In this document: positions 30,855 through 41,108 of the stretch, one piece after another
How the letters are laid out: each line of letters starts with the position of its first letter
Numbering within the stretch: the stretch's first letter is position 1
Assembly: GCA_963556495.2 (NCBI GenBank)
Contig: OY747712.1
Span: 54,553,069-54,617,068, forward strand
Length of the DNA stretch: 64,000 nucleotides
Direction of reading: 5' to 3'
From: Valencia hispanica
Lineage: Eukaryota; Chordata; Actinopteri; Cyprinodontiformes; Valenciidae
The notes under the pieces: generated by a model
Seen by the model: the letters and a program-made list of their open reading frames with translations, nothing else
What the model was told of the DNA's origin: nothing
The model's database searches: none
Program-made: the position numbers and the translations under genes

Positions 30855-32770
30855 GTGTCTTCCCCACGGCCAAAATTAAATGGATTAAAAGTTAAGCCAA
30901 CAAAAGAAAATTATAGAAATCTCGTAAAGATAAATACAACTTTGACTGAACAGAAAAATAAATCTATTAAATGTGGTTTATTAAACATAAGATCTCTCTC
31001 CTCAAAAACGTTGTTAGTAAATGACTTGATTGGTGATAATCACATTGATTTGCTTTGTGTCACAGAAACCTGGTTGCAGCAGGAGGATTATGTCAGTATA
31101 AATGAGTCAACTCCTTCCAGTCATTTAAATTTTCACATTCCTAGAAATACTGGGCAAGGAGGAGGAGTTGCAACCATTTTTCGTTCTGATTTACTAATTT
31201 GTCCCAGACCAATTGATAGCTACAGCTCTTTTGAACATCTAACCCTTAATTTCCCTCATCCAAGTTGCAAAACATTAAGACCATTTTTGTTTGTGATTTT
31301 GTATCGTCCACCAGGCCCTTACTCTCAATTCTTGGATCAGATCTCACATTTTTTATCTGATTTAGTATTAAATACTGATAGGGTCATTATAGTGGGGGAC
31401 TTCAATATTCATGTGGATACTGAAAGTGATAGCCTAAATGCAGCCTTTAATGCTATTTTAGACTCAATTGGCTTTACTCAAAAAGTACAGGGATCGACCC
31501 ACTCGGGCAAACACACTTTGGACCTTGTACTGACATACGGTATTGAGTGTGAGGAAATAACATTCCACCCACATAACCCGGTCCTGTCTGACCACTTCTT
31601 AATAACTTTTTGAATTTACTTTAACTGACCATCTTAAATCTGAAAGAAAATTTCATTATAGTAGAGCTTTATCAGACAATGCTGTAACAATTTTTAAAGA
31701 ATCTGTTCCATTCTTACTTTCCTCAGTGTCTCAGAGTAACACAGTGGATGGCAGCAATTCTATCACTAACCCTTCAGAAATTGATGGTCTGGTTCACAGC
31801 GTTACGACCTCATTGCGTTTGGCATTAGATAGTGTAGCCCCCTTAAAAAAGAAAGTGGCTAACCATAGGAGGCTGACTCCTTGGTTTAACGCAGAGTTGC
31901 GTACTTTAAAGCAGAATACTAGGAAGTTGAAGAGAAAATGGCGCTCTACACATCTAGAGGATTCCTATTTAACCTGGAATAACAGTCTACTGCTGTATAA
32001 AAAGACCCTTCGACAAGCTAGAACAGCATATTTTTTATCATTAATAGAGGCGAATAAAAACAATCCTAGGTTTCTTTTTGGTACAGTTGCCAAACTTACA
32101 CAGAGTCATAGCTCTGTTGAGCCAACTATTCCCCCAGCTCTTAGCAGTGATGATTTTATGGGATTCTTCATAAATAAAATTATTTCTATTTTTTTTAAAA
32201 TCAATGGCATCCTCCCAAAGATGATTACTTCTTCCTCAGTAAATGAGGCAGCATCTGAAAAAAGTGTTCCATTTGGTTCCTGGCCCCATTTTGGATAATC
32301 TATCCTTAGTAAACGGATACGTAACACAGGAATTTAAAATAGCTGTAATTAAACCTTTTACTTAAGAAACCTTCCCTTGATCAAGATGATTTAGTGAATT
32401 ACAGACCTATATCTAACCTTCCTTTCTTATCCTTGAGAAAATTGTTGCTAATCAAGTCTGTGAGCATCTAAACAGTATCGAGCTGTTTGAAGAGTTTCAG
32501 TCAGGTTTTAGAGCTCATCATAGCACTGAAACAGCACTGGTGAATGTTACTAATGATATTCTCCTGGCCTCAGATAATGGACTTGTGTCTGTTCTGGTTT
32601 TGTTAGGGTAGGGGTTAGGGTCCTAACCCTAGGTTTACTTGTAATTCCTAGGATTTCTAAAAGTAGAATGGGAGGCAGAACTTTTAGTTATCAGGCTCCT
32701 CTCCTCTGGAACCAGCTCCCAGTTTTAGTCCGTGAGGCAGACACTGTTTACTTTTAAGGCCAGGCTTAAA
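30855..32770 (+). pseudogene. LINE family B ORF2 with deleted RT core
   Basis: Endonuclease frame 30855-31613: [52 protein letters not shown]. One extra T in a T-run near 31612 shifts the frame. The linker frame 31726-32298 gives HRRLTPWFNAELRTLKQNTR and RFLFGTVAKLTQS. RT begins with [12 protein letters not shown] sequence (about 32400) and [20 protein letters not shown], then breaks at 32602 within motif A. After the filler comes LLVIPRISKSRMGG-like C-terminal sequence with a further shift. Motifs A (mostly), B and C are gone, so no polymerase can be made. Confidence 0.75.
32603..32631. repeat. Telomere-like palindrome at a deletion junction
   Basis: TTAGGGTAGGGGTTAGGG is followed directly by TCCTAACCCTA, so TTAGGG-type units meet CCCTAA-type units head to head (GGTTAGG-GT-CCTAACC is a perfect inverted repeat). 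It sits exactly where the reverse-transcriptase part of the LINE is missing. Confidence 0.8.
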
Positions 32771-34272
32771 ATTTCCTTTTTGATAAAGCTTATAGTTAGA
32801 GTGGCTAAAGTTATCCTGAGCTATCTCTGTAGATATGCTGCTATAGGCTTAGACTGCTGGAGGACAGACTTAACAATTCTCTTCACTCTGCTACTTACTT
32901 TTCTCCTACGACTCTCCAGTTGTATTACAGTACATTCTGTTATTTTGACTGTTACCTTTTTTTTCTCTCAGTGTTTTTCTCTCCATAGAAGATATTCCTG
33001 GTCTGGTATCCTACTTGGCTGCAATGCCCTGTTGGACGGGGGGTATCGACTGGGATGATCCTCCCAGTAACTGAACATCCACTGTGTCCTGTTATCAACT
33101 TTTTACTTTCTGTAACATAGAAAGTTCTCTTATATCAGATCTTCTGTTCTTTCTGTGTTTCTGCTCTGTCTTCTCAAACCCCCAGACAGTCGTGGCAGAT
33201 GGCCGCTCCTACTGAGCCTGGTTCTGTTGGAGGTTTCTTCCTGTTAAAGGGGAGTTTTTCCTGTCCACCGTCGCTACATGCTTGCTCAGTAAGAGGGATT
33301 GCTGAAGGATTGCTGTGGTTGGAAAGTCTGCATCAACGGGGCCCAACCTCACGCCAATGACTGACGCAATCTGCTGGGATTCCTTAAATAGGAAACTTTT
33401 TAACTGATTGGAATGTTTGTATAAATGTATTGAAATGACTTCTTGTTAAGTGCCTTGAGATGACATCTGTTGTGAATTGGCGCTAATTAAAAAACTGAAT
33501 TGAATTGACTCAGACCTGACCCTTCAAGGTCACATAAAGGCAATAACAAGGTCAGCCTTCTATCACCCGAAGAACATTTCTAGGATTAAAGGACTGATGT
33601 CACAACGGGACCTCGAAAAACTCATCCATGCGTTCATCTTTCGTCAGATTGATTTCTGTTATAGTGTCCTCACAGGTCGGCCTAAAAAGTCAATCAGACA
33701 GCTGCAACTCATCCAGAATGCTGCTGCTCATGTTCCTCACTAGAACCAGGAAAGTAGAGCACATCACCCCAGTTCTGAAGTCCTTACACTGGCTCCCTGT
33801 AGCTCAGAGAATAGACTTCTAAATACTTTTACTAGTTTATAAATCAATTAATAGGTTAGCACCAAAGTATGATGAAGACTTGTTGCCACTATATCAACCC
33901 CTAGACCACTCAGGTCTTCCAACCATAGTTTACCAATCATCCCAAGAATCAGAACCAAACATAGAGAAGCAGCTTCTGGTTTCTACGCTCCCCTTATCTG
34001 GAACACACTTCCAGAGCACTGCAAAGCTGCTGAAGCACTGAGCTCCTTTAAATCAAAGCTAAAAACTAATCTGTTTAGATCTGACTTTGAGTAAGAGATT
34101 AAAAATAGCTGGAATGTCATATGTTTTAATGTGTCATATAATGTGTCTCTCTGATGTTGTATTTTATCCCTTTACTGTTCTACTAGTTTACTATTACCTA
34201 ATCCTTAAAGTACATTGAATTGACTTGTTGAAAGTTTGCTATACAAATAAAGTTGCCTTACCTTGCCTTACC

Positions 34273-34505
34273 AACATAAATTACACCACAAGAGGGCTTA
34301 TTAAAAGTATTCATAAAACATTTAAAATATTACATTTATCACAATACCAATACAATAGCCATAGTCTTGATGACATTTTAACTGACTGTTAAAGTGATTT
34401 CCATTTCATGCTTGAGTTGCTGATAAAAATCTCATGCTTGCATCTGCCTCAGTAACAATAAACCTGCAATAATCCGCTCGTGCTGAAATGTATGTGTACC
34501 TTCAG
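34273..34505 (+). other. Intron end before the ELL-domain exon
   Basis: AT-rich sequence from the LINE end to the acceptor GTGTACCTTCAG at 34505. No other feature seen. The upstream exons of the gene are not recognisable anywhere in the window. Confidence 0.5.
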
Positions 34506-34677
34506 GCTTTACCCAGCGATTACTACAGACGAGCAGCGGCGCAGCTACAAGAGAGAGTTTGACTCCGATCTGGCCCACTATAAGAGCCTCTGCTCTGAAA
34601 TGAACAACATCAGTGACCAGATCCACAAACTGAGCAGAGAGCTAGACACTTGTGACGCGGGCTCCATGAAGTGGCAG
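34506..34677 (+). CDS. Occludin/ELL-domain gene, penultimate recognisable exon
   Basis: 172 bases between an acceptor (CTTCAG) and a donor (CAG/GTAAAT). After one leading base the frame encodes LYPAITTDEQRRSYKREFDS, DLAHYKSLCSEMNNISDQIH and KLSRELDTCDAGSMKWQ. The YP-[IA]-T-[ST]-D-x-QR-x-x-YK-x-x-F start, followed by a YK-x-L helix, is characteristic of the occludin homology (ELL) domain, a coiled-coil tail found in occludin, tricellulin, ELL elongation factors and OCEL1. The YP-ITTDEQR start and spacing look most occludin-like. In occludin this cytoplasmic tail binds ZO-1 at tight junctions. Donor phase 0 matches the next exon. No stops or shifts; coding style differs from the surrounding repeats. 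Which paralogue it is stays open. Confidence 0.75.
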
Positions 34678-34754
34678 GTAAATCATGACAGAGTCAGCCC
34701 AAAATGCTGGGCTGACTGCCATCTCTGCAATCCATTATACATTTTTACTTTTTA

Positions 34755-34852
34755 GTGCCTTCCAAAAGTACTCTCACCCTTTAAACCTTTTTACATGTTG
34801 TACCACCAACTTCAGTGTATTTTATTGGCTTTTTTTGTGATAGACCAATTCA
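34755..34852. mobile_element. Tc1-like terminal repeat fragment
   Basis: AGTGCCTTCCAAAAGTACTC ... CTTTTTACATGTTGTACCAC resembles the left terminal repeat of a further Tc1 family. No right end found; it stops at a LINE 3' end near 34856. Lies in the ELL-gene intron. Confidence 0.5.
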
Positions 34853-34857
34853 ATTAA

Positions 34858-35105
34858 GTTCAGTTTATTTATATAAGTGCAATTCACAAGATGTGTCCCA
34901 AGTCACCCTACAACTAAAAAATAAATAAATTCAAATAAATCATACAGGCAGCTTCTAAGTCAGCTACATATAATCTAGTTGGTCCTAGTTATCAAGCAAT
35001 GCATCAAGTTCTATTTGTTATTCAAGTTGGTTTAAGTGTTCTATCTAAGGTAACCCTGCAGATTGCAGAAAGCAATTGGTTGAGCTTTTGCTGCAAACTG
35101 TATGG
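34858..35105 (-). mobile_element. Old L2-type LINE 3' end
   Basis: Divergent relative of family B's 3' UTR on the minus strand (AGTTCAGTTTATTTATATAA, AATTCACAAGATGTG). Homology fades near 35105. No coding part. Confidence 0.5.
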
Positions 35106-35112
35106 GATCACT

Positions 35113-35651
35113 GACTATGTTTACATGCAGCCAATGTTCAGGTTTTGGTTGGGTTAAGGTCACTATTCAGGTTTCTGAAACATTTGGAATAACATGTTTA
35201 CATGCGTGAGCAGAGAGAGTTATTCCTGTATACATGGAGTTTATAATCAATTGGCATATCCCGATGTAAACGGCGACGCACGGTTAGCGTCAGGATGTAG
35301 GGACAACCTTAAGATGCAATATGCGTCATTTCTGATTCTTCTTCCTGTTTTTATTATGTGCATACAAGAAGTTCCTCTACTCAAAACACCAAGATTGCTT
35401 GCAAATAGAAAAAGTGCAGAACACAAATCAGTGTTCCTTTTGAGGGGGATATGCCGATATGCGTTTACATGACCAAATATTTGGGTTAGAAAAGGGGTGC
35501 CAAGGGGTAACATTTTATATTTTTTAAGGTTTTTAAAAACCAGAATATGAGCATAATCGGGTCTTTGCTGGTGTTTACATGGCCGCGCGTAACCGAGTTA
35601 TTGCTAATATTCCGGTTTTGAACGGGTTATTGGCTGCATGTAAACGCAGCC
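35113..35651. mobile_element. MITE with TGTTTACATGCAGCC-type inverted ends
   Basis: Left end ATGTTTACATGCAGCCAATG; right end ATTGGCTGCATGTAAACGCAG. The inverted similarity continues inward (GGTTTTGGTTGGGTT against AACGGGTTATTGG). About 540 bases, no transposase; short frames inside are spurious. Superfamily not determined. Intronic in the ELL-domain gene. Confidence 0.6.
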
Positions 35652-35819
35652 TATGTCATACAAATACTTGAAAACTGGTTCAGAGTTTATATGTTGTGTT
35701 TCTCTCCTTGATGATGCCACTAAAGGAGCTATTACTGTCAATAACTTTGTACTTTTTTGACATATAAATTACTCCTGGATCAGGTCTACTGTACTGTCTG
35801 ATCTGTCTTCAGAGCTGAC

Positions 35820-36200
35820 ACAGAATACAGAATACAGAGCCAGGTTCTGGTACTGGTTCTGCTGGCAACTTCTTCCTGTTAAAGTGGAGTTTTTCCTCCA
35901 CCGTTGCTATATGTTTGCTCAGTATGAGGGGTTCCTTCAAAAACAACGACTCAATGCAAGCGACTGTCTACTTTCGGTACATCTTGGTTGAGGAGGAGTG
36001 AATGCTGCAAGTCAATGACTCGGTGTAATCTGCTGGGTTTCCTTAGTTAGAAACTTTAAACTGGTTGGAATAATGAACTGAATGATTAATTGGAATATAT
36101 GCATGATTACTTGAAATGACTTTTCTTGTAAAATGCCTTGAGGTGACATTTTGTAAATTGGGGCTTTATAAATAAACTGAACTGAACTGAATTGAATTAA
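35820..36200 (+). mobile_element. Old L2-type LINE 3' end
   Basis: Clearly related to family B's 3' UTR (GCTCAGTATGAGGGGTTCCT, TGCCTTGAGGTGACATTTTG, AATAAACTGAACTGAACTGA) but diverged; a different or older subfamily, + strand. No coding part. Confidence 0.6.
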
Positions 36201-36382
36201 ATGACCTCTAGTTTGGACTATAAAGCTGTGGTGTGAGAGCAAAGTAAGGCTGATATTTGCTGAAAATGTCAGCATCCTGAAATAAGTTCTAACTATAGAA
36301 GATCAAACTGTTGTTCTTCCAAGTTCAAAGTGCATAGATTTGAGCTGAGCGAAACTTATTTTAAGTTAAAGATCTTTTAGAG

Positions 36383-36561
36383 CAGTGGTCTCCAACCCCG
36401 GTCATTGAGATCTACTATTATGCATGTTTTAAATGCATCCCTGCTAAAACACAGCTGAATCAAATGGATGACTCATTACCAAGTCTTTACCAAACTTGAT
36501 GGTATGCTGAAGAAGTAATTAAATCATTTAATTCATTAAGGACCAGCGTTGGAGACCACTG
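36383..36561. mobile_element. Short hAT-type MITE
   Basis: 179 bases with inverted ends CAGTGGTCTCCAAC / GTTGGAGACCACTG. Flanks TTTTAGAG (36375-36382) and CTTTAGAC (36562-36569) agree at 6 of 8 positions, consistent with a decayed hAT target duplication. It lies 100 bases before the last exon. Confidence 0.7.
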
Positions 36562-36659
36562 CTTTAGACACAACACAGCAAATATATCTCTGGCAACATT
36601 GCAGGACATATATAGTTACTTTTGATAATGTTAAATATTTTAATCTCTTATTTTTCCAG

Positions 36660-36761
36660 ACTAAAGAGTATCAGGCAATGAAAAATCAAAGCAAAGAACT
36701 TCGGAGAAAACTTTTCCACATCAAACATTTGGTGAAAATCTATGATCAAGGTTTTTGTTAA
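36660..36761 (+). CDS. Occludin/ELL-domain gene, terminal coding exon
   Basis: Acceptor TTATTTTTCCAG then 33 codons and TAA: KEYQAMKNQSKELRRKLFHI then KHLVKIYDQGFC. The pattern KxxC/SKxLRxKLxHIKxxVxxYD is the end of the ELL domain. It joins the exon at 34506 in phase 0. Aligned to the family, about 14 residues are missing between SMKWQ and TKEYQ, so a small exon of about 42 bases may lie unrecognised in the 2-kb intron, or this protein is shorter. Transcription is + strand, with a 3' UTR of about 0.9 kb downstream. Confidence 0.75.
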   Translation, partial: TKEYQAMKNQSKELRRKLFHIKHLVKIYDQGFC

Positions 36762-37039
36762 GGAAAGGCCTAAAAACACGTCAGCCCCTTGGTCAATTTT
36801 GGAATCACTATTTTAAGTTATTGTCCATATTCTTTGTAAACTGTTGTGCTATGACTTACTCTTGTATATATGCAGCTGAACTTTTTTAAATTGTAAAATG
36901 CACCTCAAAAGCAATAAGGTAGCAATGAGGAATAATCTGTCATATTTTGTTATGACGAGAAAACTTTGATTGTATGAATTTGATGATATAATACATTGAT
37001 GAAATTTTGTTGCTGGAACATAAAGCAGTTTACGATGCA

Positions 37040-37234
37040 CAGTTGAAACCCGAAGTTTACGTACACCAAATAAAAAGACACACCTTTTTTCTTACTGTCT
37101 GAAGTTAAATCAGACCAAACTTGTCTCGGTTTAGGTCAGTTAAAAATACCAAAATGATCACATATTCATCTGGGCGTTCCCTCATTGTTTAATGAGATAG
37201 GAATCATTCTGTATGTAAGCTTCTGATTTTGAAG
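37040..37234. mobile_element. Tc1-derived MITE (Sleeping Beauty-like ends)
   Basis: Left end CAGTTGAAACCCGAAGTTTA followed by CGTACACC; right end CTGTATGTAAGCTTCTGATT, its diverged complement. About 195 bases, no transposase. Located in the 3' UTR region of the ELL-domain gene. Confidence 0.6.
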
Positions 37235-37628
37235 ACCTTAATAAATATCTGACATATTTTTTCTCCCTTTATTGTGATATTTAGCAAATAAAAATCATTT
37301 TGGTAATAGAATGTTAATCTCTAGTGGAGGTGGACAGTTCTGGCTCCTTTGAACTCGTATTTATACTATAAACATCTTATGTACAAATAACAAAACTTAT
37401 CTCAGTATAAGATCAATATGTTATTGTTCTAACAATATGTTTTTCAGATTTGAATAATATGAATAATATTATTGAATAATAATCATTATTACAATCTAAA
37501 TATTGTAAGAACATGGATAATTTTGTAATGTGATGAATATGCACACTAAAGGAACATAGAATATTGAAATGTAAAAATGCTATATTGTGACAATATATTG
37601 TTCACTCATGAATCGTTATTGTTGGAAT

Positions 37629-37634
37629 AATAAA
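37629..37634 (+). terminator. Candidate polyadenylation signal
   Basis: AATAAA followed within 30 bases by GTGTTATGTTATAATG, a GT/T-rich element. Placed 870 bases after the stop codon of the ELL-domain gene. Confidence 0.4.
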
Positions 37635-37814
37635 CGTGTTATGTTATAATGTAATACAGCTCAGTTTTTCTTTTTCCGTGGTGGAAGCTCTGTGCATCCG
37701 TACTTTTCAACTCCAGTAGAAGAACAAAAAACTTCAGTCCACTAAATGATGAGAAAAAATTTAGAGCAGCATTCTGGAATTTGCATGCCTAAAATAATTA
37801 TTAGTGCAAAGAAC

Positions 37815-38010
37815 TGCACAATGTTGCAGTTGATAGCACTGTTAGCTTGCAGCAACAAATTCCTGGGTTCAAATCATGTTGGAATCTTTCTGCATGGAGC
37901 TTGCGTGTTCTCTCTGGGTACTCCGGCGTCCTCCCACCCTCCAAAATCATGAGTGTTGACTTAATTGCTTTGTCTAACCTGACCTTAGGTGGTAGTATGT
38001 GTGGTATGTT
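37815..38010 (+). mobile_element. tRNA-derived SINE, diverged partial copy
   Basis: Matches the SINE at 50675: GATAGCACTGTTAGCTTGCA, CCTGGGTTCAAATCATG (B-box region) and CTGGGTACTCCGGCGTCCTC. The 3' half with GGAT repeats is missing. Confidence 0.7.
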
Positions 38011-38353
38011 GGTAAGTGGTTGTAGACAATAGGGGGATTAGATTTAGCTAATGTTTCAGTTTGGCCCCAAAAGCAGAAGTATCAGCTGAAAATTTTAAAA
38101 GGATTCAAGAATCCATTAATCAAAGTAAATTAACTCAGTTTGGCAAAAGTCTTTGTGTTCCCAGTTATCCCAAAGCAGGTGATGAGTTTATAAAATGGAA
38201 ACGAACAAACAGGTCCACTTGTTAGTTTCATCATGAAACATCAGGACAGAAACCTCAAAGCAATTTGCCTGAAAATGGAAACTGCACACCAAAAGGCAGA
38301 ATCCCATTACCATCTTTTCCTTGCCCACTAAGTTCATTTGGTGGTTAAAATAT
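38011..38353. other. Unassigned DNA, no gene
   Basis: About 340 bases with no recognised frame. A stretch near 38120-38300 has a remote resemblance to the interior of Tc1-like elements, but this could not be settled by eye. Confidence 0.4.
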
Positions 38354-39797
38354 TCAATTCAATTCAGTTTATTTATATAGCGCCAATTCACAACAGATGT
38401 CATCTCAAGGCACTTAACAAGAAGTCATTTCAATACATTTATACAAACATTCCAATCAGTTAAAAAGTTTCCTATTTAAGGAATCCCAGCAGATTGCGTC
38501 AGTTATTGGCGTGAGGTTGGGCCACGTTAATGCAGACTTTCCAACCACAGCAATCCTTCAGCAATCCCTCATACTGAGCAAGCATGTCGCGACGGTGGAA
38601 AGGAAAAACTCCCCTTTAACAGGAAGAAACCTCCAACAGAACCAGGCTCAGTAGGAGCGGCCATCTGCCACGACCGTCTGGGGGTTCAAGAAGACAGAGC
38701 AGAGACACAGAAGGAACAGAAGATCTGATATAAGAGTACTTTCTATGTTACAGAAAGTAAAAAGTTGATAACAGGACACAGTGGATGTTCAGTTACTGGG
38801 AGCATCATCCCAGTCGATGCCCCCCGTCCAACAGGGCAACGCAGCTAAGCAGGACACCAGACCAGGTATATCTTCTATGGAGAGAAAAACACTGAGAGAA
38901 AACAAAGTTAACAGTCGAAATAACAGAATGTACTGTAATACAACTGGAGAGTAGTAGTAGAAAAGGAAGTAGCAGAGTGAAGAAAATTGGTAAGTCTGTC
39001 CTCCAGCAGTCTAAGCCTATAGCACCATAACTACAGAGATAGCTCAGGATGACCTTAGCCACCCTAACTATAAGCTTTATCAAAAAGGAAAGTTTTAAGC
39101 CTGGCCTTAAATGTAAACAGAGTGTCTGCCTCACGGACTAAAGCTGGGAGCTGGTTCCACAGGAAAGGAGCCTGATAACTAAAAGATCTGCCTCCCGTTC
39201 TACTTTTAGAAATCCTAGGAACTACAAGTAAACCTGCAGTCTGAAAGCAAAGTGCTCTGTTGGGAACATATGAAACAATTAGATCTCTGATGTATGATGG
39301 AGCTTGATTATTAAGGGATTTGTATGTAAGAAGAAGAATCTTAAATTCTATTCTGGATTTACAGTGGCTTGCAAAAGTATTTGGACCCCTTGAACTTTTC
39401 CACATTTTGTCACATTACAGCCACAAACATGAATCAATTTTATTGGAATTCCACATGAAAGACCAATACAAAGTGGTGTACACGTGAGAAGTGGAACAAA
39501 AATCATACATGATTCCAAACATTTTTTACAAATAAATAACTGAAAAGTGGGGTGTGCGTAATTATTCAGCCCCCTTTGGTCTGAGTGTAGTCAGTTGCCC
39601 ATAGACATTGCCTGATGAGTGCATGTCTGTCTGCTGAAGGAGGAGCAGCTGCTCTCTGTCTCTCTCCAGATCCGTTCACTTTATTTTATTTTCTGTTTGC
39701 TTTTCTTGTTTTCTTTCTTAACCTTTTCCCAGCCCCTGGAGTTACTGTATTGGACCAGAATCTCTTCTTGGATTACTTTTTCTATGGACTTATCAAC

Positions 39798-41105
39798 ATG
39801 GCTTTTTGCTCAGCTGAGGATTTTGAAAAACTGCTCCACAGAATTGAGGGCATTGAAACGAAGCTACGTCGTCTGGAAATTAATTTTGATCTCCACGCTG
39901 ATTATGGACAAAATGACACAACTTTACCTTTACCTTTGAATACAAACAGCCCTGTGTTACATCGGTCTAACCGTGCCACAGAGACTCCCTACAGGCGTCT
40001 GAGCGGCAGAACTCCGCACTATAATGAAAACTGGCCAGCTTTAAAATGCATGAAATCAACCCCAGCCTGTTCTCCGAGGAAGAAAAAACAAAAGAAACTC
40101 CGACACAGAGAAACCTCTGAACCCAGAACTGCCGCTTCTGCTAAGAGTAAACAAAAGAGGTTTCAGCCACAAACAAGAGATATTTCTCCACCTGGAATCC
40201 CACTGAAAAACAGATTCGCAGCCTTGAGTTCCCCGAAAGATGACGCAGCCCCCAGAACCAGTCAAAGCCACCAGGAGAAACCCAGCCGCATCAAACGGAC
40301 ACATAAAGTAAGAGCGCCCCCAGCAAAGACTGTTATCATACAAGACGGATCAATTAATGGAATTGAGGCTTTTTGTAGCAAGAATACCAAAGTTTATAGC
40401 TGCTACAAAAATACAGTGAGAGAAATATCAGAAAAAATCCCTAAAATCTTTGACCAACATCCTGCTTTGTAAAAGCTTGTCATTCACGCTGGATCAGCAG
40501 ATACCGCAATGAGACAATCAGAGATTCTGAAGAGAGACTTTTCTGATCTCCTACAGAGACTTGATGGACTTAACGTAAACATCCTCATCAGCGGACCAGT
40601 CCCTGAAGGGAATGATGAAAGATTTAGCAGACTCCGCATGCTCCATAAATGGTTGAAGAAACAATCAGCTGAGAAGTCGTTCACATTTATTAATAATTTC
40701 AAAGTATTTGGAAGTGCTAATCATCTGTTCAAAGCAGGCCGTTATCTTAACAAGGCCGGAGTAAGGCTCTTAGCAGCAAACATTTTTTCTTATCAAAATC
40801 AGAAAGCAAAACACTTGCTCCCAAAAGCTGACCTTGAGGCGCCCATGGATATCAGAGAACAAAAACAGCAAGTCTGGATGACACCACAGGACCGAACAGA
40901 TAAACAACAATCAGAGATCAAGTCTTCATCTTCCTGTGACTCAGCCACATCAAATGAGTCTCCATTTAGAAACTTTACAGACAGACTGAACGAGCAAATC
41001 AAATTTGGGATACAATTAACACCTAAACTTAGACTACACCAAACGCCTGGGACTAGTGTCAATAAGCCTGGGAGCTTCCCCCCACTGATGATTACAGATA
41101 TTTGA
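39798..41105 (+). pseudogene. LINE family A ORF1, one stop
   Basis: From ATG 39798 (MAFCSAEDFEKLLHRIEG) open to a TAA at 40470-40472 (HPAL-stop-KLVIHAGSADT), then open again to 41105. Domains as in copy 1: coiled coil, basic Ser/Pro-rich middle, esterase-like C-terminal half with HAGSAD and ILISGPVPEG. The final block reads KAGRYLNKAGVRLLAANIF; the position where a D-x-x-H pair would be expected has neither residue. The same changes in both copies suggest they are a family feature. Confidence 0.75.
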
Positions 41106-41108
41106 TAT

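Larger units (their letters stand above)
30031..33507 (+). mobile_element. LINE family B copy 7, with ORF1 and endonuclease, RT deleted
   Basis: The most 5'-complete family B copy: most of ORF1 (30031-30761), endonuclease (30855-31613), linker (31726-32298), the start of RT (to about 32602), a telomere-like filler (32603-32631), then the C-terminal end of RT (about 32632-32800) and 3' UTR to the TTGAA tail. About 600-700 bases of RT are missing at the filler. It is inserted in family A. Confidence 0.8.
29885..34272 (+). mobile_element. LINE family A copy 3, 3' half, split by family B
   Basis: Left piece 29885-30030 matches family A just after the RT palm; right piece 33507-34272 continues exactly at the next base (…GTAATGGAC / GACTCAGACCTG…), encoding [17 protein letters not shown] sequence, TRTRKVEHITPVLKSLHWLP near 33745 and the C-terminal domain to about 34095, and ending in the family's GCCTTA tail. 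GAC is repeated at the junctions as the target duplication of the inserted family B copy. Multiple stops; older looking than copies 1 and 2. Confidence 0.78.
36762..37640 (+). other. Probable 3' UTR of the ELL-domain gene
   Basis: AT-rich sequence after the stop. AATAAA occurs in GGAATAATAAACG at 37629-37634, and another candidate, CAAATAAAAAG, lies near 37070 inside a Tc1-derived MITE (37040-37234). The transcript end may fall at either place; the boundary is an inference. Confidence 0.4.

Noticed and set aside
35194..35513. Frames of about 90 codons on both strands in the MITE
   Set aside because: They lie wholly within the inverted-repeat element, overlap antisense and have no motif.
36012..36275. 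87-codon minus-strand frame
   Set aside because: Antisense of an old LINE 3' UTR.
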